From NCBI GenBank assembly GCA_001311565.1, contig BBBM01000022.1:1-41756 (forward strand): a stretch of DNA of 41,756 nt, read 5' to 3'. The translations under genes were made by a program, and so were the position numbers. Origin of the DNA: Desulfothermus okinawensis JCM 13304 (GTDB taxonomy: Bacteria; Desulfobacterota; Desulfovibrionia; Desulfovibrionales; Desulfothermaceae). A model generated the notes under the pieces. It was not told where the DNA came from. It searched no databases and saw only the letters and a program-made list of their open reading frames with translations. Shown here piece after piece: positions 1-12,400 of the stretch (position 1 is the stretch's first letter; every line of letters begins with the position of its first letter).

Positions 1-32
1 AGATAACTAATTGATATTATTTGTAATTTATA

Positions 33-47
33 TCAAGTTCAACTTGA
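33..47. promoter_or_regulatory. Perfect palindrome upstream of pelC, candidate operator
   Basis: TCAAGTTCAACTTGA is a perfect 7-bp inverted repeat around a single central C, about 50 bases before the pelC start codon. No convincing -35/-10 pair could be assigned next to it. It could be a transcription-factor site for the pel operon; that role is inference only. Confidence 0.3.
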
Positions 48-94
48 AAGGGTGAAAGTTCTGTTAAAACCCAAAAATACAAGGGAGGAGTGCC

Positions 95-595
95 ATGAAT
101 CGTTTTTATTTGATAATAGGCATCTTGTTTATTTTTTTTATTTCTTCATGTGGGGTCAAGGTAATAAACATAACCAATGGATTAACCCTTAATAAAGAAA
201 AGAAATTTGCAGTGATTCCATTTGAAAATTTTACAGATACCCCACTGGCAGGATGCTCAGTGGCATCTATTGTAGAGGGAATCCTTTACTCCAGGGGATA
301 CAAATTACAAACCAAGGTCTGGAGTATACCAAAGACTGAACCCTCAAAGAAAGATATTGAAAAGATCAAGGAAAAGGCAATTGAGATGGGAGCTGAATTT
401 ATAGTTATGGGAAGCGTAAATGAATTTAGATATAAAACTGGTATTGATGGAGAGCCAGCTGTGAGTCTAACCCTACTGTTATATGATGCAAAGGCCCAAA
501 AGGTTGTGACAGGCTCCACTGCATCGGCAACTGGATGGGCAAATGAATCTTTAGGCACAATTGCTCAAAAATTGATAAATAAGGTGATTAAATGA
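95..595 (+). CDS. pelC: PelC, outer-membrane lipoprotein of the Pel export complex
   Basis: Intact 166-residue protein, close to the roughly 172 residues of Pseudomonas PelC. It starts with a lipoprotein signal peptide: a hydrophobic stretch at residues 5-16, then the lipobox ISSC with Cys19 as the lipidated residue and Gly at +2, which fits outer-membrane sorting. The mature part has the LpoB/TolB-like alternation of strands (AVIPFENFTDTPLAG; IVMGSVNEFRY). In the known system PelC forms a ring on the periplasmic side of the PelB barrel and guides the cationic polymer out. A strong ribosome binding site (GGGAGGAG) precedes the ATG, and the stop overlaps pelD by four bases. The assignment rests on lipoprotein type, length and the six following pel genes. 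Confidence 0.85.
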   Translation: MNRFYLIIGILFIFFISSCGVKVINITNGLTLNKEKKFAVIPFENFTDTPLAGCSVASIVEGILYSRGYKLQTKVWSIPKTEPSKKDIEKIKEKAIEMGAEFIVMGSVNEFRYKTGIDGEPAVSLTLLLYDAKAQKVVTGSTASATGWANESLGTIAQKLINKVIK

Positions 596-1828
596 ATTTA
601 AGAGATTTAGGACCTAGACTTCTTCTTATTGAAATAATAATACTTACTTTGCTGTTTGTAGGTTTTGGATTCTTATTTAATGAATCAGATCCATTATATC
701 TAAAGAGCGCATATTCACCTCTCCAATTATTGGTCCTTGTATTTACTCTTTATTACGGAATATTACAGGGAATTATTGCATTTATATTTATTGTTTTATT
801 AGCGTTCATATTATACAATCTATCAGAAATAAGCCTAATATCCCTTGGATGGAATCTAGTTATAGTACTCACTGCAGGGGAATTTAGATATTATTGGCAT
901 AGACGTATAGATGAAACAGAAAAAGAAAGAATATATTATGAAGAACACATAAATAGTCTTAGAAGATCTTATTATATTTTAAAACTTTCCCATGAACAGT
1001 TGGAAAATAATTTTATTTTAAGACCATTTAGTATTAGACAATTGTTTGAACAACTCAAAAAAAAGACTATTAATTTCAAAAGATGAAAGTGAAATCATGA
1101 GCTTTTTGCTAAACATACTTATACAAAATTTCAATGTGTATAAAGCTGAAATATACAAAGGAAACAAAGAAAAAGGCTTTAAAATTATTGCAAGCACTGA
1201 CAATGATCTTAATAAGAATCTAGATCTTAATGACTCCATAGTTAAGGAAGCTGTTGAAAGTGAAACTACACACTATATATCCCCTGATCTAGCAATAAAA
1301 TTTTTATCTGAAAGCGAAAAAGAATCTATTTTAGCAGTAATTTTTTCAAAGTCATATAATGACAACTATTTAGTAGTTATAAGAGATATTCCATTTATCA
1401 ACTTAAATACAGAAACCCTAAATTATATTTATATTTTATTGAATTACATAATAGACGATTTTAAAATTGTTAAAAATGTAGATATTGACACTTTTGTTTG
1501 CGACATAGACTTTATTAAAGAACTATATAAAATGTATAAGCTTTATTCTGAATTTGGTACTGAAAGCAATATTGTAATTTTTGACCATAAAAATAAAGAT
1601 ACTGAAGATATAAAGGGAAAAATAGAGCATCTAGTTAGGCCTTTGGATAGAATCTGCATTTTTGATACAAAAAAAATGGCTGTATTACTTCCACTTACCA
1701 ACAAGGTTGGAGCTGAGAGTTTCATAAAAAGAATTTCTTCAAAAATTGATTTAGATGTAATTGATATTGTAAAGGTCACCAAAGATCCCAAAGGTATTTT
1801 GGATACAATTGAAAATTTAGATGGATAA
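592..1828 (+). CDS. pelD: PelD, inner-membrane c-di-GMP receptor (frame broken at an A run)
   Basis: The N-terminal 110 residues contain about four membrane helices, followed by a short coiled region, a GAF-like domain and a degenerate GGDEF domain, which is the PelD architecture. An RxxD motif (RPLD, bases 1637-1648) lies exactly five residues before the residues replacing GGDEF (DTKKM, bases 1664-1678). That is the spacing of the c-di-GMP inhibitory site of diguanylate cyclases, so c-di-GMP binding is probably kept while cyclase activity is lost. In known systems PelD binding of c-di-GMP switches on Pel synthesis. The reading frame breaks at the eight A's at 1057-1064; removing one joins QLKK to RLLISKDESE. 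The reconstructed length is about 412 residues, somewhat shorter than the roughly 455 in Pseudomonas. Confidence 0.88.
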
Positions 1829-1831
1829 AAT

Positions 1832-2794
1832 ATGGTATACCTTTTATTAATGGTACTTTTTTTTTGAATGTGTAGGTATCTGGTTGTTTTTCCATCTCTT
1901 TTCATTAGTTGGATTTGGAATATATCTTTTCTTACACACTATTCTATCTTTTTATTGGGATTTTTTTATCTATGTATTATTAAAAGGTAATTATCAGAAA
2001 ACTCTATAATATTTTTACTGCATTTTTTACATTTTCTGGTCCAATTGGCACTTTTGTTGGAGTATTTTTTTTACCTTTTGTTTATCAGAAAAACCAAGTT
2101 AAATTTAGACCTATTTGAGTCAATTGATGAAGAAAAATTTGGTTATGAACAACAAGAGTCAAGACCATTTGGAGAGGGGATCCTCTCTTCTAATTTTATA
2201 AAACCTGAAGTTGTATACTTTCTTAGCAGAAATTTAGCTCCCATAAGTTATATGTATTTAAAAAAAATTGCTTTCCTCAAAAGAGGATGAAATAAGACTT
2301 ATGGCCTTTTCTTCAATATCAAGAAAAGAAAATGATATTTTAGAAAAAAATTGATATGTTGCAAAAAGAACTTAAAAAAAGATGAGAACATAAATAAGTT
2401 TGTTATACTTCTATCTATTGCTGAAGCATATTGGGAACTTGTATATTTAAATATCAGTGATATAGAATTGGAAAAAATTTATTTAGAGATGGCAAAAGAA
2501 TATGTTCTCAAGGCATTAGATCAAAAAAAAAGATCCTAAAGCATATTATCTATTAGGTAGAATTAGCCTAAGGGAAAACAACATAAATGACGCTAAAAAA
2601 AATATTTTGAATTCTCACAAATGCATGGATTTCCAATGACAAAGATAGCACCATATTTGATGGAAATATATTTTAAATTAAAGCAATATAAAGATGTAAT
2701 AAATATTTCAAAACAATTTAATGAATTAATCATCCCAAATCAAAAATTTCATAGTATAATTAGTTATTGGAAAACAACTTATGATAAGAATTGA
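1832..2794 (+). CDS. pelE: PelE, inner-membrane TPR protein (several frame breaks)
   Basis: The first 90 or so residues are two hydrophobic segments with the PelE-like sequence TFSGPIGTFVGVFF between them. A helical, TPR-like region follows, with lines such as AEAYWELVYLNISD and DPKAYYLLGRISLREN. The reconstructed length is about 320 residues, matching PelE of Pseudomonas (about 329). PelE is thought to hold PelD and the synthase PelF together at the inner membrane. Frame breaks occur at homopolymers near 1857, 2008, 2070, 2265, 2345, 2385 and 2527 and resolve by single-base changes. The start is uncertain: ATG 1832 gives a good membrane segment, whereas ATG 1821 runs into a stop. The end overlaps pelF by 14 bases. 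Confidence 0.75.
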
Positions 2795-4282
2795 TAAACA
2801 AAAGGATATAGATATCCTCTTCATTGCAGAGGGTACATATCCATTTGTCAGAGGTGGTGTTTCAACTTGGATTGATCAAATTATCAGGGGAATTCCTGAA
2901 TTTAATTTTGGAATATTATTTTTAGGATCCAAAGAAGACCACTATGAGGGAATCCAATATAAAGTTCCAGACAATGTAGTTTATTTAGAAGACTACTATA
3001 TTTTTTTCAGCCCAGGATAAGAACTTCAAAAAAAAAGTATCTTGGACCACCAGAAATATTTGAACTTATAAATTTTATAAAAGATCCCCATGAATTCAAT
3101 CTTAAATCAATTATTATAGAACCAGATTTTTACAAAAAGGTCACTTATGCAGACTTTCTATACTCATTTAATAGTTGGCTCATGCTTGAGCACATCTATA
3201 TAACTTTTAATGTAAATGTGCCATTTGTTGATTTTTTCTGGACAATGATAAATATTTTTAATCCATTATGGACTATAGTTAAGGCAATTTATAATGTACA
3301 GGATAGAAATATTAAAATAATACACTCCCCTTCAACAGGATATGCTGGATTTTTAGGTGCAATGCTAAAGCAGGTTAAAAATATTCCATATATAATAACT
3401 GAACATGGCATTTATACAAAGGAGAGAAAAATTGATATCTTAAATGCAAAATGGGCTGAACTCTCCAATCTATAGGACAATCAAAGTATCATATTGATGA
3501 TCTCAAAATGCTTTGGATAAACTTCTTTGTCAATTTAGGCAAAATAACATACCTAGCAGCAGATCGCATATTTTCATTGTTTCATAATGCTAGGGAATTT
3601 CAAATATCTTTAGGTGCCCCAAAAGAAAAAAACAGACGTTATTCCCAATGGTGTTGATTTAACCAAGTATGAATATATAATTAACAGGCGAAACTATGAT
3701 CAGATCCCAAAAGCAGTTGCCCTTATAGGAAGAGTTGTACCAATAAAGGATATTAAAACCTTTATCAAAGCAATTAAATTGACAAAGCAAAGAATAGAAG
3801 ATGTAAAAGGGTGGATAGTTGGGCCAGAGGAAGAAGATAGGGAGTATGTGGAAGAGTGCAAGATACTCACCAAAACTCTTGGCTTGGAAAATGCCATTAA
3901 ATTTATGGGATTTCAGGATGTGAGTAAGGTACTTCCCATGGTAGGACTAACCACATTAACTTCAATTTCAGAGGGAATGCCTTTAATAATACTGGAGTCC
4001 TTTGCAGCAGGTATTCCATGTGTTGCCACAGATGTAGGTGCTTGCAGACAATTAATTTATGGGGGTTTTGATGAGAAAGACCTGTCACTTGGCAAGGCTG
4101 GTGAAGTAGTAGAAGTAGGAGATGTATCTAGCTTGGCAAAATCTTATACAGAATTACTTTTAGATAGTAACAGGTGGAAACAATATAGGGAAACAGCAAT
4201 AACAAGGGTAAAAAACTACTATTCTTTAGATAAAATCACACATAAATACAAAATAGTGTATGAAAAATACATGGGAAATTAA
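2781..4282 (+). CDS. pelF: PelF, cytosolic GT4 glycosyltransferase (Pel polymerase)
   Basis: The reconstruction gives about 500 residues, the size of PelF (about 507). The N-terminus IDILFIAEGTYPFVRGGVST is typical of this GT-B family, with the GGVSTW acceptor-side loop. The C-terminal half holds the nucleotide-sugar domain, with VIPNGVDL, VALIGRVVPIKDIKTF and the E-x7-E motif in SEGMPLIILESFAAG. Known PelF uses UDP-N-acetylglucosamine and works with the PelD/E/G membrane complex. Frames break at T/A runs near 3001, 3021, 3505 and 3624. The gene begins inside the end of pelE and its stop TAA at 4280 abuts the pelG ATG, so translation is probably coupled. Confidence 0.92.
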
Positions 4283-5661
4283 ATGGCTGGTATATCATTT
4301 GAACTAAAAAAAGCTCCTCAGCAAAAAGAGTCTTCTTGCTTTACTTACTGCAACTGGATATTCAGCCATTCTAAGTACAGGAAACTGGGTAGTTGCCGTT
4401 GGTATAATTGTTGTATTTTCACTAATAGCAAATACATTTATATATGATCCACATGTTATTATAAATTTTCAAGTTTATATTACTTATACAATAGCAATTA
4501 GCCTTATATTATCAGGTCCACTTCAACTCATGTTTACAAGATATGTTGCAGATAGACTATTTGAAAAGGAACCAGAAAGGGTAATTCCAAATTTTAATGG
4601 TGCAATTATCCTTTGTATGGGATATTCCTTTATTATTGCACTTACTTTATCATTTTATCTATTCAATAAATTAGATTATATATATCACCTTTTGTTTAGT
4701 TTTACAATTTCTGTTCAATGTGGACTATGGATAGCAAATTCCCTTTTAGCAGGACTAAAAAGATATAAACATGTTATTATATCCTTTGCAACTAGTTATC
4801 TATCTATAGGTATAGGAACTATCTTTACTGCAAAATTTGGACTTATCTATATATTGGCAATATTTTATATTGGACAATCAATTCTTCTGTTTTTCTTGAT
4901 GTGGGAAATTGTTAATTATTATCCATCAAACAGATTATTGGAATGGGATTTTTTTAAAATCCTCTAGATCTTATTATGTTTTGGCCATAGTTGGTTTTTT
5001 TTTATAACTTTGGTATATGGATTGATAAAATTGTCTTTTGGTTGTCACCTTATACTGGGTCCATTGTCTTTGGAAATATTAAGGCATCGGTTATATATGA
5101 TGTACCAGTGCTTTTGTCTTACCTTTGTTTGATACCAGGAATTTCAGTATTTTTTTCTAAAAACAGAGGCAGAATTTGCTGTTGATTATGACAACTACTA
5201 CGATGCAGTGAGATATTGGGGAAGGCTTCCAGATATTTATAAAATGGGAAATAGAATGATATTAGAAGTTCAGGCTGTATTTTATGATACATTGAGAATA
5301 GAGGGTATTTTTTTTAGTACTGATCCTTTTTGCAGAAAATTTTCTGTTTAAACTGGCGAAAATACCTGAGCTATACTTAGCATTATTCAATGTATTACTT
5401 ATTGGAGCTATATTGCAACTTGGATTCATGGTTATATTTGCCATATTGTCATATTTTGATAGAAGGGTTGAATTAATGATAATTAGCACTACTTTTGGTG
5501 TTTTAAATCTATGCCTGACTATTGTAACACAAATTTTAGGACCTTGTTATTATGGATATGGATATGTTATTTCCTTACTCATATCAGATGTTATAGGTAT
5601 GATTATCTTAAGGAGATTTTTAGATGAAATACATTATAAAACTTTTATGCTTAATTATTAG
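4283..5661 (+). CDS. pelG: PelG, polytopic inner-membrane Pel transporter subunit
   Basis: About 459 residues after frame repair, matching PelG (about 456). It starts MAGISFELKKLLSKKSLL and continues with some twelve hydrophobic segments, in the Wzx/MATE-like style. The family signature around the loop FFLKTEAEFAVDYDNYYDAV is recognisable near bases 5150-5215. PelG is believed to move the nascent polymer across the inner membrane with PelD and PelE. Frame breaks lie at A/T runs near 4309, 4954, 4994, 5153 and 5310. The end overlaps the start of pelA by 38 bases. Confidence 0.9.
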
Positions 5662-8363
5662 TATATATTCAACAATTTTATTTGCTGCCAACCCACCTAG
5701 AAATGTACTTATATACTATCATCATAAAAATATACCCATTGATCTTCTTCACTTTTATGACTGGATAATTGTAGACCAAGACAATCCACATATAGAAGAT
5801 ATAAACAATATTTTTTTATCAAAAACAGAGAGCAAAAATAATTGCTTACATAAGTGTTGGTGAGATTGAAAAACATAGGAATTATTATAAAAAGGCGAAA
5901 AAAAATGGGCCTTATTGGAAAACAAAAGTTGGGATAGTTTTGTAGCAGATATTGGTTCAAAGGAATATATGAATTTTCTCTTAGATGAAATATGTAAAAA
6001 AAATTGTGGATAAAGGTTTTGATGGATTTTTTTTAGATACTCTAGATTCTTATAAATTACTCAACCAAAAAAACAATAATAAAAGATTCAAAAGATCTCT
6101 TATAGATTTTATTAAAAATTTAAGAAAGAGATATCCCCAAAAAATTATAATTATAAACAGGGGCTTTGAAATAATTGATGAGGTGTACAAATACATAGAT
6201 GCAGTGTTAGTTGAAAGTGTTTACTATGGATTAGATAAAAACAACAAATATAAAGTTATGGATAAAGAAGATACCAAGTGGATGATGGAAAAATTAAATA
6301 AAATAAAATCCTTGGGCCTACCAGTTATTGTAGTGGATTATGTAGATTCTAAAAATAATGAATTAGCCCAACAAGCTGTTCAAGCCATTGCTGCACAAGG
6401 ATTTATACCTTATGTTAGTGATAGATTTTTATCTAAAATAGGATTTGTTAAAGACAGACCCATTCCACGAAAAATTGTCCTACTTTTTGATTCTTCAATT
6501 CCCACTGAAAAAAATCCTTATTTATGTGCCATACACCGACTTGTTTCCATGCCCCTTGAATATCTTGGTTTCATTCCAATATTAGTTGATGTAAATGGTC
6601 AACTCCCAGAGGTAAGTTTAAATGCTGGATATGCAGGAATTGTTTCCATGTTTATAAAAAAAGTGGTCTAGCCATTTAATAAAGTGGTTAATAGATGCAA
6701 AAAAATTCAGGCCTAAAAATATTTTTTATTGAAGATATTCCTACAGAGAATTTAGAGGAATTTAAATTATCTACTGAGCCTAACAAAGTAAATGAATTAT
6801 CTTCTTTTAATATAGTTTATAAAAAAAATGGCTGTGGATTTGAAGCTCCACTTATAGTTTCTTACACAGACAATCTTATTCAATGTGAAGAGTGTACCCC
6901 AATAGTCATTGCCAAAAACAAATTGGGTCAAAAACACATCCCATTTGCAATAACAAAATGGGGTGGATATGCCATCTCCAGCTCTTTTTTTAAATTCAGA
7001 AACTGAATATTGGACCTACGATCCAATGAAAATATTTAAACTCATCTTTAATATAAAATTCCCCATCCCTGATACCACAACAGAAAACGGAAGAAGGATA
7101 ATTACTGCACACATAGATGGTGACGGTTTTTTTGGAGACTCAGAACTTGACCCATCAAGGACAAATGGAGAAATTATAAGAGATGAAATTTTAAAGAGAT
7201 ACAAAATACCTCATACAGTATCTATTATAGAGGGGGAAACTGCACCCTGGGGACTCTATCCATCAAAGTCACATAGACTGGAAAATATTGCAAAATCCAT
7301 ATTTAGATTACCCTATGTAGAAGTGGCTTCCCACAGCTTCTCTCACCCTTTTGATTGGCAACTATTGAGCAAAAAAATTTTTAAAAGGAAAAACCAAAGA
7401 AGGTACATACAACCTTCCTATCCCTAACTACAACTTCAGTCTAATTAGAGAGATAAAGGGTTCTGTGGACTATATTAACAAGAGATTAACTAGTGGTTCA
7501 AAAAAAAGTGAAGGTCTTTCTCTGGACTGGCGACTGCAGCCCAGGATTAGACGGGATAAAACAAACATATTTTTTTAAAAATCTTTAACGTGAATGGGGG
7601 TGATACCACCATCACAAATATAGAGCCATTTTTATCAAGGATTGCCCCATTAGGCATAAATTTTGGCCCTTATTTTCAAGTGTATGCGCCCATGCAAAAT
7701 GAAAATATCTATACTAATCTCTGGACTGGGCCATTTTGGGGATATAGAAATGTAATACAAACCTTTAAATTAACAGATAGACCAAAACGCATAAAACCAA
7801 TATCCATATATTATCACTTTTATTCTGGGCAAAAATATGCATCATTAAATGCATTAAAGACAGTTTATAATTATGTTAAATCTCAAAAAACAAATCCGCA
7901 ATTTTTGTCCGATTATGCTAAAAAGGTCCTTGACTTTAGGGAAACTGTCATAATTCCCCAAAATAGGGGTTTTAGAATAAAAAATAATGGGTATCTTAAG
8001 ACCCTAAGAATCCCTAAAAAATGGGTTATCCAGACATAAAAAATAGTAAAGGAGTCATTGGCTACAATGAATACAATGGATATTACTATATACATTTAGA
8101 TGATAAGGGAGATTATTATGTCACTTTTTCATCTAATAAGCCTAATTTAGGCTTATTAGTACCAATGGACAAGTAAAATCGTTTATAAAAGAAGGAAATA
8201 TATATAAACTTAAACTAGCTAGTTATGTGCCACTGGAAGCTGAGTTTGAAGCAAGGGGATGTAAGGTATTTATTAATCATAAAAAAAAGAACAACTAAAA
8301 ACAACAAAATTTTTTTATAAAGGCAAGAAAAGTGCAATTATCAAGGCAATATGCACTAATTAA
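5624..8363 (+). CDS. pelA: PelA, periplasmic Pel hydrolase and deacetylase
   Basis: The reconstructed length is about 913 residues (Pseudomonas PelA about 948). A Sec signal peptide (residues 1-21, ending at ILFA-AN) precedes a GH114/GH166-type hydrolase domain with the likely catalytic Asp in GFFLDTLDSY and Glu in LVESVYYGLD. A reductase-like middle region follows, then a CE18-type deacetylase with HIDGDGF, the metal-binding SHSFSHPFDW and the later WTGDCSPG motif. PelA removes acetyl groups from the polymer, which is needed for Pel maturation, and can cut it. Frame breaks occur at homopolymers near 5812, 5898, 5997, 6656, 6829, 6983, 7377, 7500, 7567 and 8280. The C-terminal end overlaps the next gene by about 30 bases. 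In Pseudomonas pelA is the first gene; here it is sixth. Confidence 0.92.
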
Positions 8364-9419
8364 AATATTCAATCCCAGTGAAATTATAGGATTTGTCTCC
8401 ATAATTTTTATTTTTATGTATATTGCATTTCCAAAGGGATTGTTTAACAAATTGATACTAGCTAAAAATGATATTAACATAGATTTAACAATAAAATATT
8501 TAGAAGCCTTAAGCAAATCTCATTCTAACTCAGATATCAAGATTGCAATACTAAAAAAAATATTTGTCACTTGGTAGAATAGATGAGGCAGAGTCATTAC
8601 TTGATAAATTAAAATTGTATGGTGCTACATACAACAAATATATTAAAGATGCCCTCTGGATAGAATACAATATTTGGAAAAGGGAATATTTTGCTACTGA
8701 AGATTTACTACTAAAGAAAAGATACCTAAAGTTAATGAAGTCAAACTTAGATGAATATATCTACTTAACAAAAAAATGAACAAGAACTTGAGCAAGCATA
8801 TAATGAGGCAAAATCAATGAATCTACCTTATCTTGCAAAAAAAGATATCCTTTAGGCTTGCTCAAATTACAAATAGCAATAAGTGGCTAAAGATTGCCTT
8901 TTTTTGACGCAGTTAATATAAGGGATTTTAAAAACGCGAGAGTTCTTGCGAGGATGGTAGAAGCAAAATCAAATGATGAAGATACGTTAAATATTTTGTA
9001 CCACTTTTATTATTATGATAAAAATTACAAAAAAAATCTTTTTTAATAGCAAAAAAAATTAATGAATTATTTTAATAAAAGTAAAGATAAATCAAAATAT
9101 ATTTCATATTTGCTTGAAAGTGCCATATTATCTAATAACAAAAAAATTTATTAGGTTGTATTCAAATGAATTAATCAATATGATTAATGATCCAAAAACT
9201 CAGAAATCCATTATAAAAAAAATTGATAAATCTATCTATTTATAATAAAGACATTGATCTTGCAAAAAACTTAATATCAACATATTTTCCATTATTTAGA
9301 AATAATATAGATGATAATATATTTATAATAAAAAAGCGCTATGTCTTTAAATGCCCCTAAATTTGCATCCTTAATAGCAGACAGAATAGCAAAGCTAAGA
9401 GGCTTATAAGGTGATTAAA
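8332..9419 (+). CDS. pelB: PelB N-terminal part as its own gene: membrane-anchored TPR protein
   Basis: The reconstruction gives about 360 residues. One hydrophobic helix (EIIGFVSIIFIFMYIAF, about residues 16-32) is followed by a helical repeat region that looks like TPR: HLGRIDEAESLLDKLKLYG, NEQELEQAYNEAKSM, YNKDIDLAKNLIS. This matches the N-terminus of Pseudomonas PelB (one inner-membrane helix, then periplasmic TPRs that bind PelA). The best start is GTG 8332, inside the end of pelA; no better ATG is visible. It ends at TAA 9417-9419, two bases before the start of the next gene. That gene has its own signal peptide, so the split looks real and not caused by a frame error. Frame breaks lie at A/T runs near 8559, 8773, 8843, 8906, 9035, 9150, 9223 and 9337. 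Confidence 0.7.
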
Positions 9420-9420
9420 A

Positions 9421-12400
9421 AAAATTTTTTTGCTGTTTTTTATATTTATCTTTTTTTATACCACTAAATCTTGAGTCTCAAAATCACAAAATTTATTCTA
9501 TCCAAGTAACATCAAGCCAGTCCTTAGATGAGTGTAAAGAGATATTTTATAAACTGTCTAAAAAAAGTAGATGCAAATATTAGGATTGAAAAGATAGGAA
9601 AATTTTATGTAATTAGACTAGGAGTTGAGTCAACTGTTAAAAATCTAATCCCCTATCTCAGTAAGCTAAAAAATCTTGGTTTTTCTTCAGCGTTTATTAG
9701 AAACGCATTTTACATACCAAATAGAATAATATTAGAATCTTCTCCCCCTATATCAATAAAACAAAATCTTCATATATCCAAAGAAAAGCTTTCAGAACTA
9801 TTAAATCTCATAATTAATGCATACACATATGCAGGAGAGCTGGACAAGGCTGAGGCAATTGCTGAAAAGGCAGTGAATTTATACCCATATAATTGGTGGT
9901 TTTTAAAAAAAATATGGGGAGATACTTCTGTGGAATAGTAAGCCTAAAAAGGCTCTAAACATTCTATATAGGGCATTTAAATTAAAGAAAGACAGAGAAG
10001 TTGCCAGGAATTTGTTTAGATTATCTATGGGACTCAAAAGATATGATATTTCAAAAGAAGTGCTTCCCTATGTAAATTATAAATGGAATCAACTAGTTGA
10101 AATCTATACACAGCTCGGTGATATAGACAACTTAATAAAATTACTTGAGAAAAAGGATACTGAAGAATCCATAAATACACTAATTAGGCTTTATTTTGCC
10201 ATGGGAGATACAGAAAATACCATTAGAAAATTAAGAGAAAAGGAAAAAAGATACAAATTAAATGAAGATGATATCTTAATAATGGCAAATGTGTATTATG
10301 CAAAAAGGGATTTCAAGCAGGCACTAAATATACTAAAAGGCCATATAAAAAAACATATCCAAAACTAAAAACGTTGATTATCTAGAAACACTATCTGATC
10401 TTGCATGGATGTTACAAGATCATGAAACTGCAGCATTGGCTTCAGAAAAACTTATACAGTTAAAAAGCAAAAGAGAAGTAGATTATTTAAGGGTTTCCAT
10501 GACAAAATTTATAAAGGATCCCAAAGAAGCATTTTCTGTCTGTATTTTGGGATATCAAAGGATAAAAAGTACTAATTTGCTATCAAGAGCCTTATTTATT
10601 GGATATTCCCATTCTATGTGGAAAGAGATAATAAACATATATCAAAACCTAAGCCAAGATGAAATAAATAGGCTTATGGAAAATTCATCAATTGTTTTTT
10701 TATTTCTCAACTGCTCTACAAAAAAACAGGAAATTTTAAAGAAGCAATTAGTTTGATTGAAACTGCACTACAAAAAAAAGATTTTCCACTGATCTATTGC
10801 AAAATTACATTTATCTGGCTATTTCTATGAATAATCCTGGCCTCTTAAAAAAAGATTATAGCCTCTTACAAAAAAATATCAGGAAAACCCAGATCTTATT
10901 TCTGCATTTGCAACTGCATATATTCAGTTAAGGGACGGTACTTCTGCTATGAAATTAATTAGAAAAATGAAAAGTCCTGACCCAATAATTGTTGCAGATG
11001 CACTTTATATATTAGGTAAAGAACAACAATCAAGAAACTTAAGGTACATCTCTTATAAAAACATGAAAAACACTTTAAATTCCAATCCCTATCTAATCAA
11101 TGATCCAATATTTATACAAAATTACTTATCCATAGCTATGATTTTATGCCTATCAATGAATATGAAAACCTACTTATCAAAGCAAAAGAAATATTACCCA
11201 AGCCCACCTATGATGACATATACATTTCATATCTATATGCAAAAGATAGACAGGATAAGGCCTCATATCTTTCAAGGATAAATAAATACACATTACAACC
11301 ATGGATGTTACTTAGTTATGCATTAAATAGAGATTATAGGCTTCTACAAAAAGAGGTACTTGAAAGATATTCTGAGCTTTTACCATCAAGGGACAGGATA
11401 GAAGCACTGGCAAATACATATCAAATAAAAAAAGGCAATAAATGTTGCATATGAGGAGTTTCAACAAAGACCATACGATTTTTTTTAATATACAAACAAC
11501 TAAGGGATCTAATTGTTGAAAATGGAAACTCCTTTAAATTGACATCTACTTTTCAGACAAGAAAGAGTTTTACTCAGCTCACAGAAAAAAATGTCTTTAA
11601 ATTATAAACTTGTTGATTCAGGTTTTGGTCTTGGGATGGAATCTTCCTTTGCTCAGGTTGTAGACAAGGATAAAGATGTATTTGATAAGACCCCTTCAGG
11701 CAAAAAAACTTACCCTTTTTGTGGAAAAGCTCACAAAACGTGGCTTAATTGTATTAGGTGGTGGATATTTTTCACGCCTAAATGACAACCTACACCTATT
11801 TTTCAAACAAGATTTAAGGGTGACAAGAAAATTAAATATTGGTTATGGAATCTATAAAAATAAAGAATCCATTGAAACTGAATATCTAAATATTGGCGGT
11901 ATGCAAGATAGCTTAGAATTTTCAGGGAGCTACAGCTTGTCCAATAGCTTTTCTATCTCCCTTTTAACATCCTTATCTAGGTTTTATTCTCAGGATAAAG
12001 AGTATTTAGGCAGGGGGCAAACTGTCTATATGGAACTACAAAAAAAAATTTAGGGTCTCCTATCCAGATTTTACCATAAGGACTTTTGGACAATATTCAG
12101 ATTATTTAGAAAAAAAATACACAAGGGAATATAAAGAAGATTTCAAAGCTCACTGATGTAAAATTTTTACCTGAAGATTTTTATTTAATTGGAACTGGAT
12201 TTTTGTTTGGCTATGAACATAGAGATTCCTATACAAGGACCTGGAAGCCTTTTGTTAATGTAGATATTGGCTATAATTCTGTTTCCAATCTATCCATTGG
12301 AGCGAATATTGGTTTGGGAGGAATATTGTTTGGGAAAGATCAGCTTAGTTTTGAGGTTGGATATTCAAAAAAATACTGGTGGAGTGGCAGAGACATTAAA

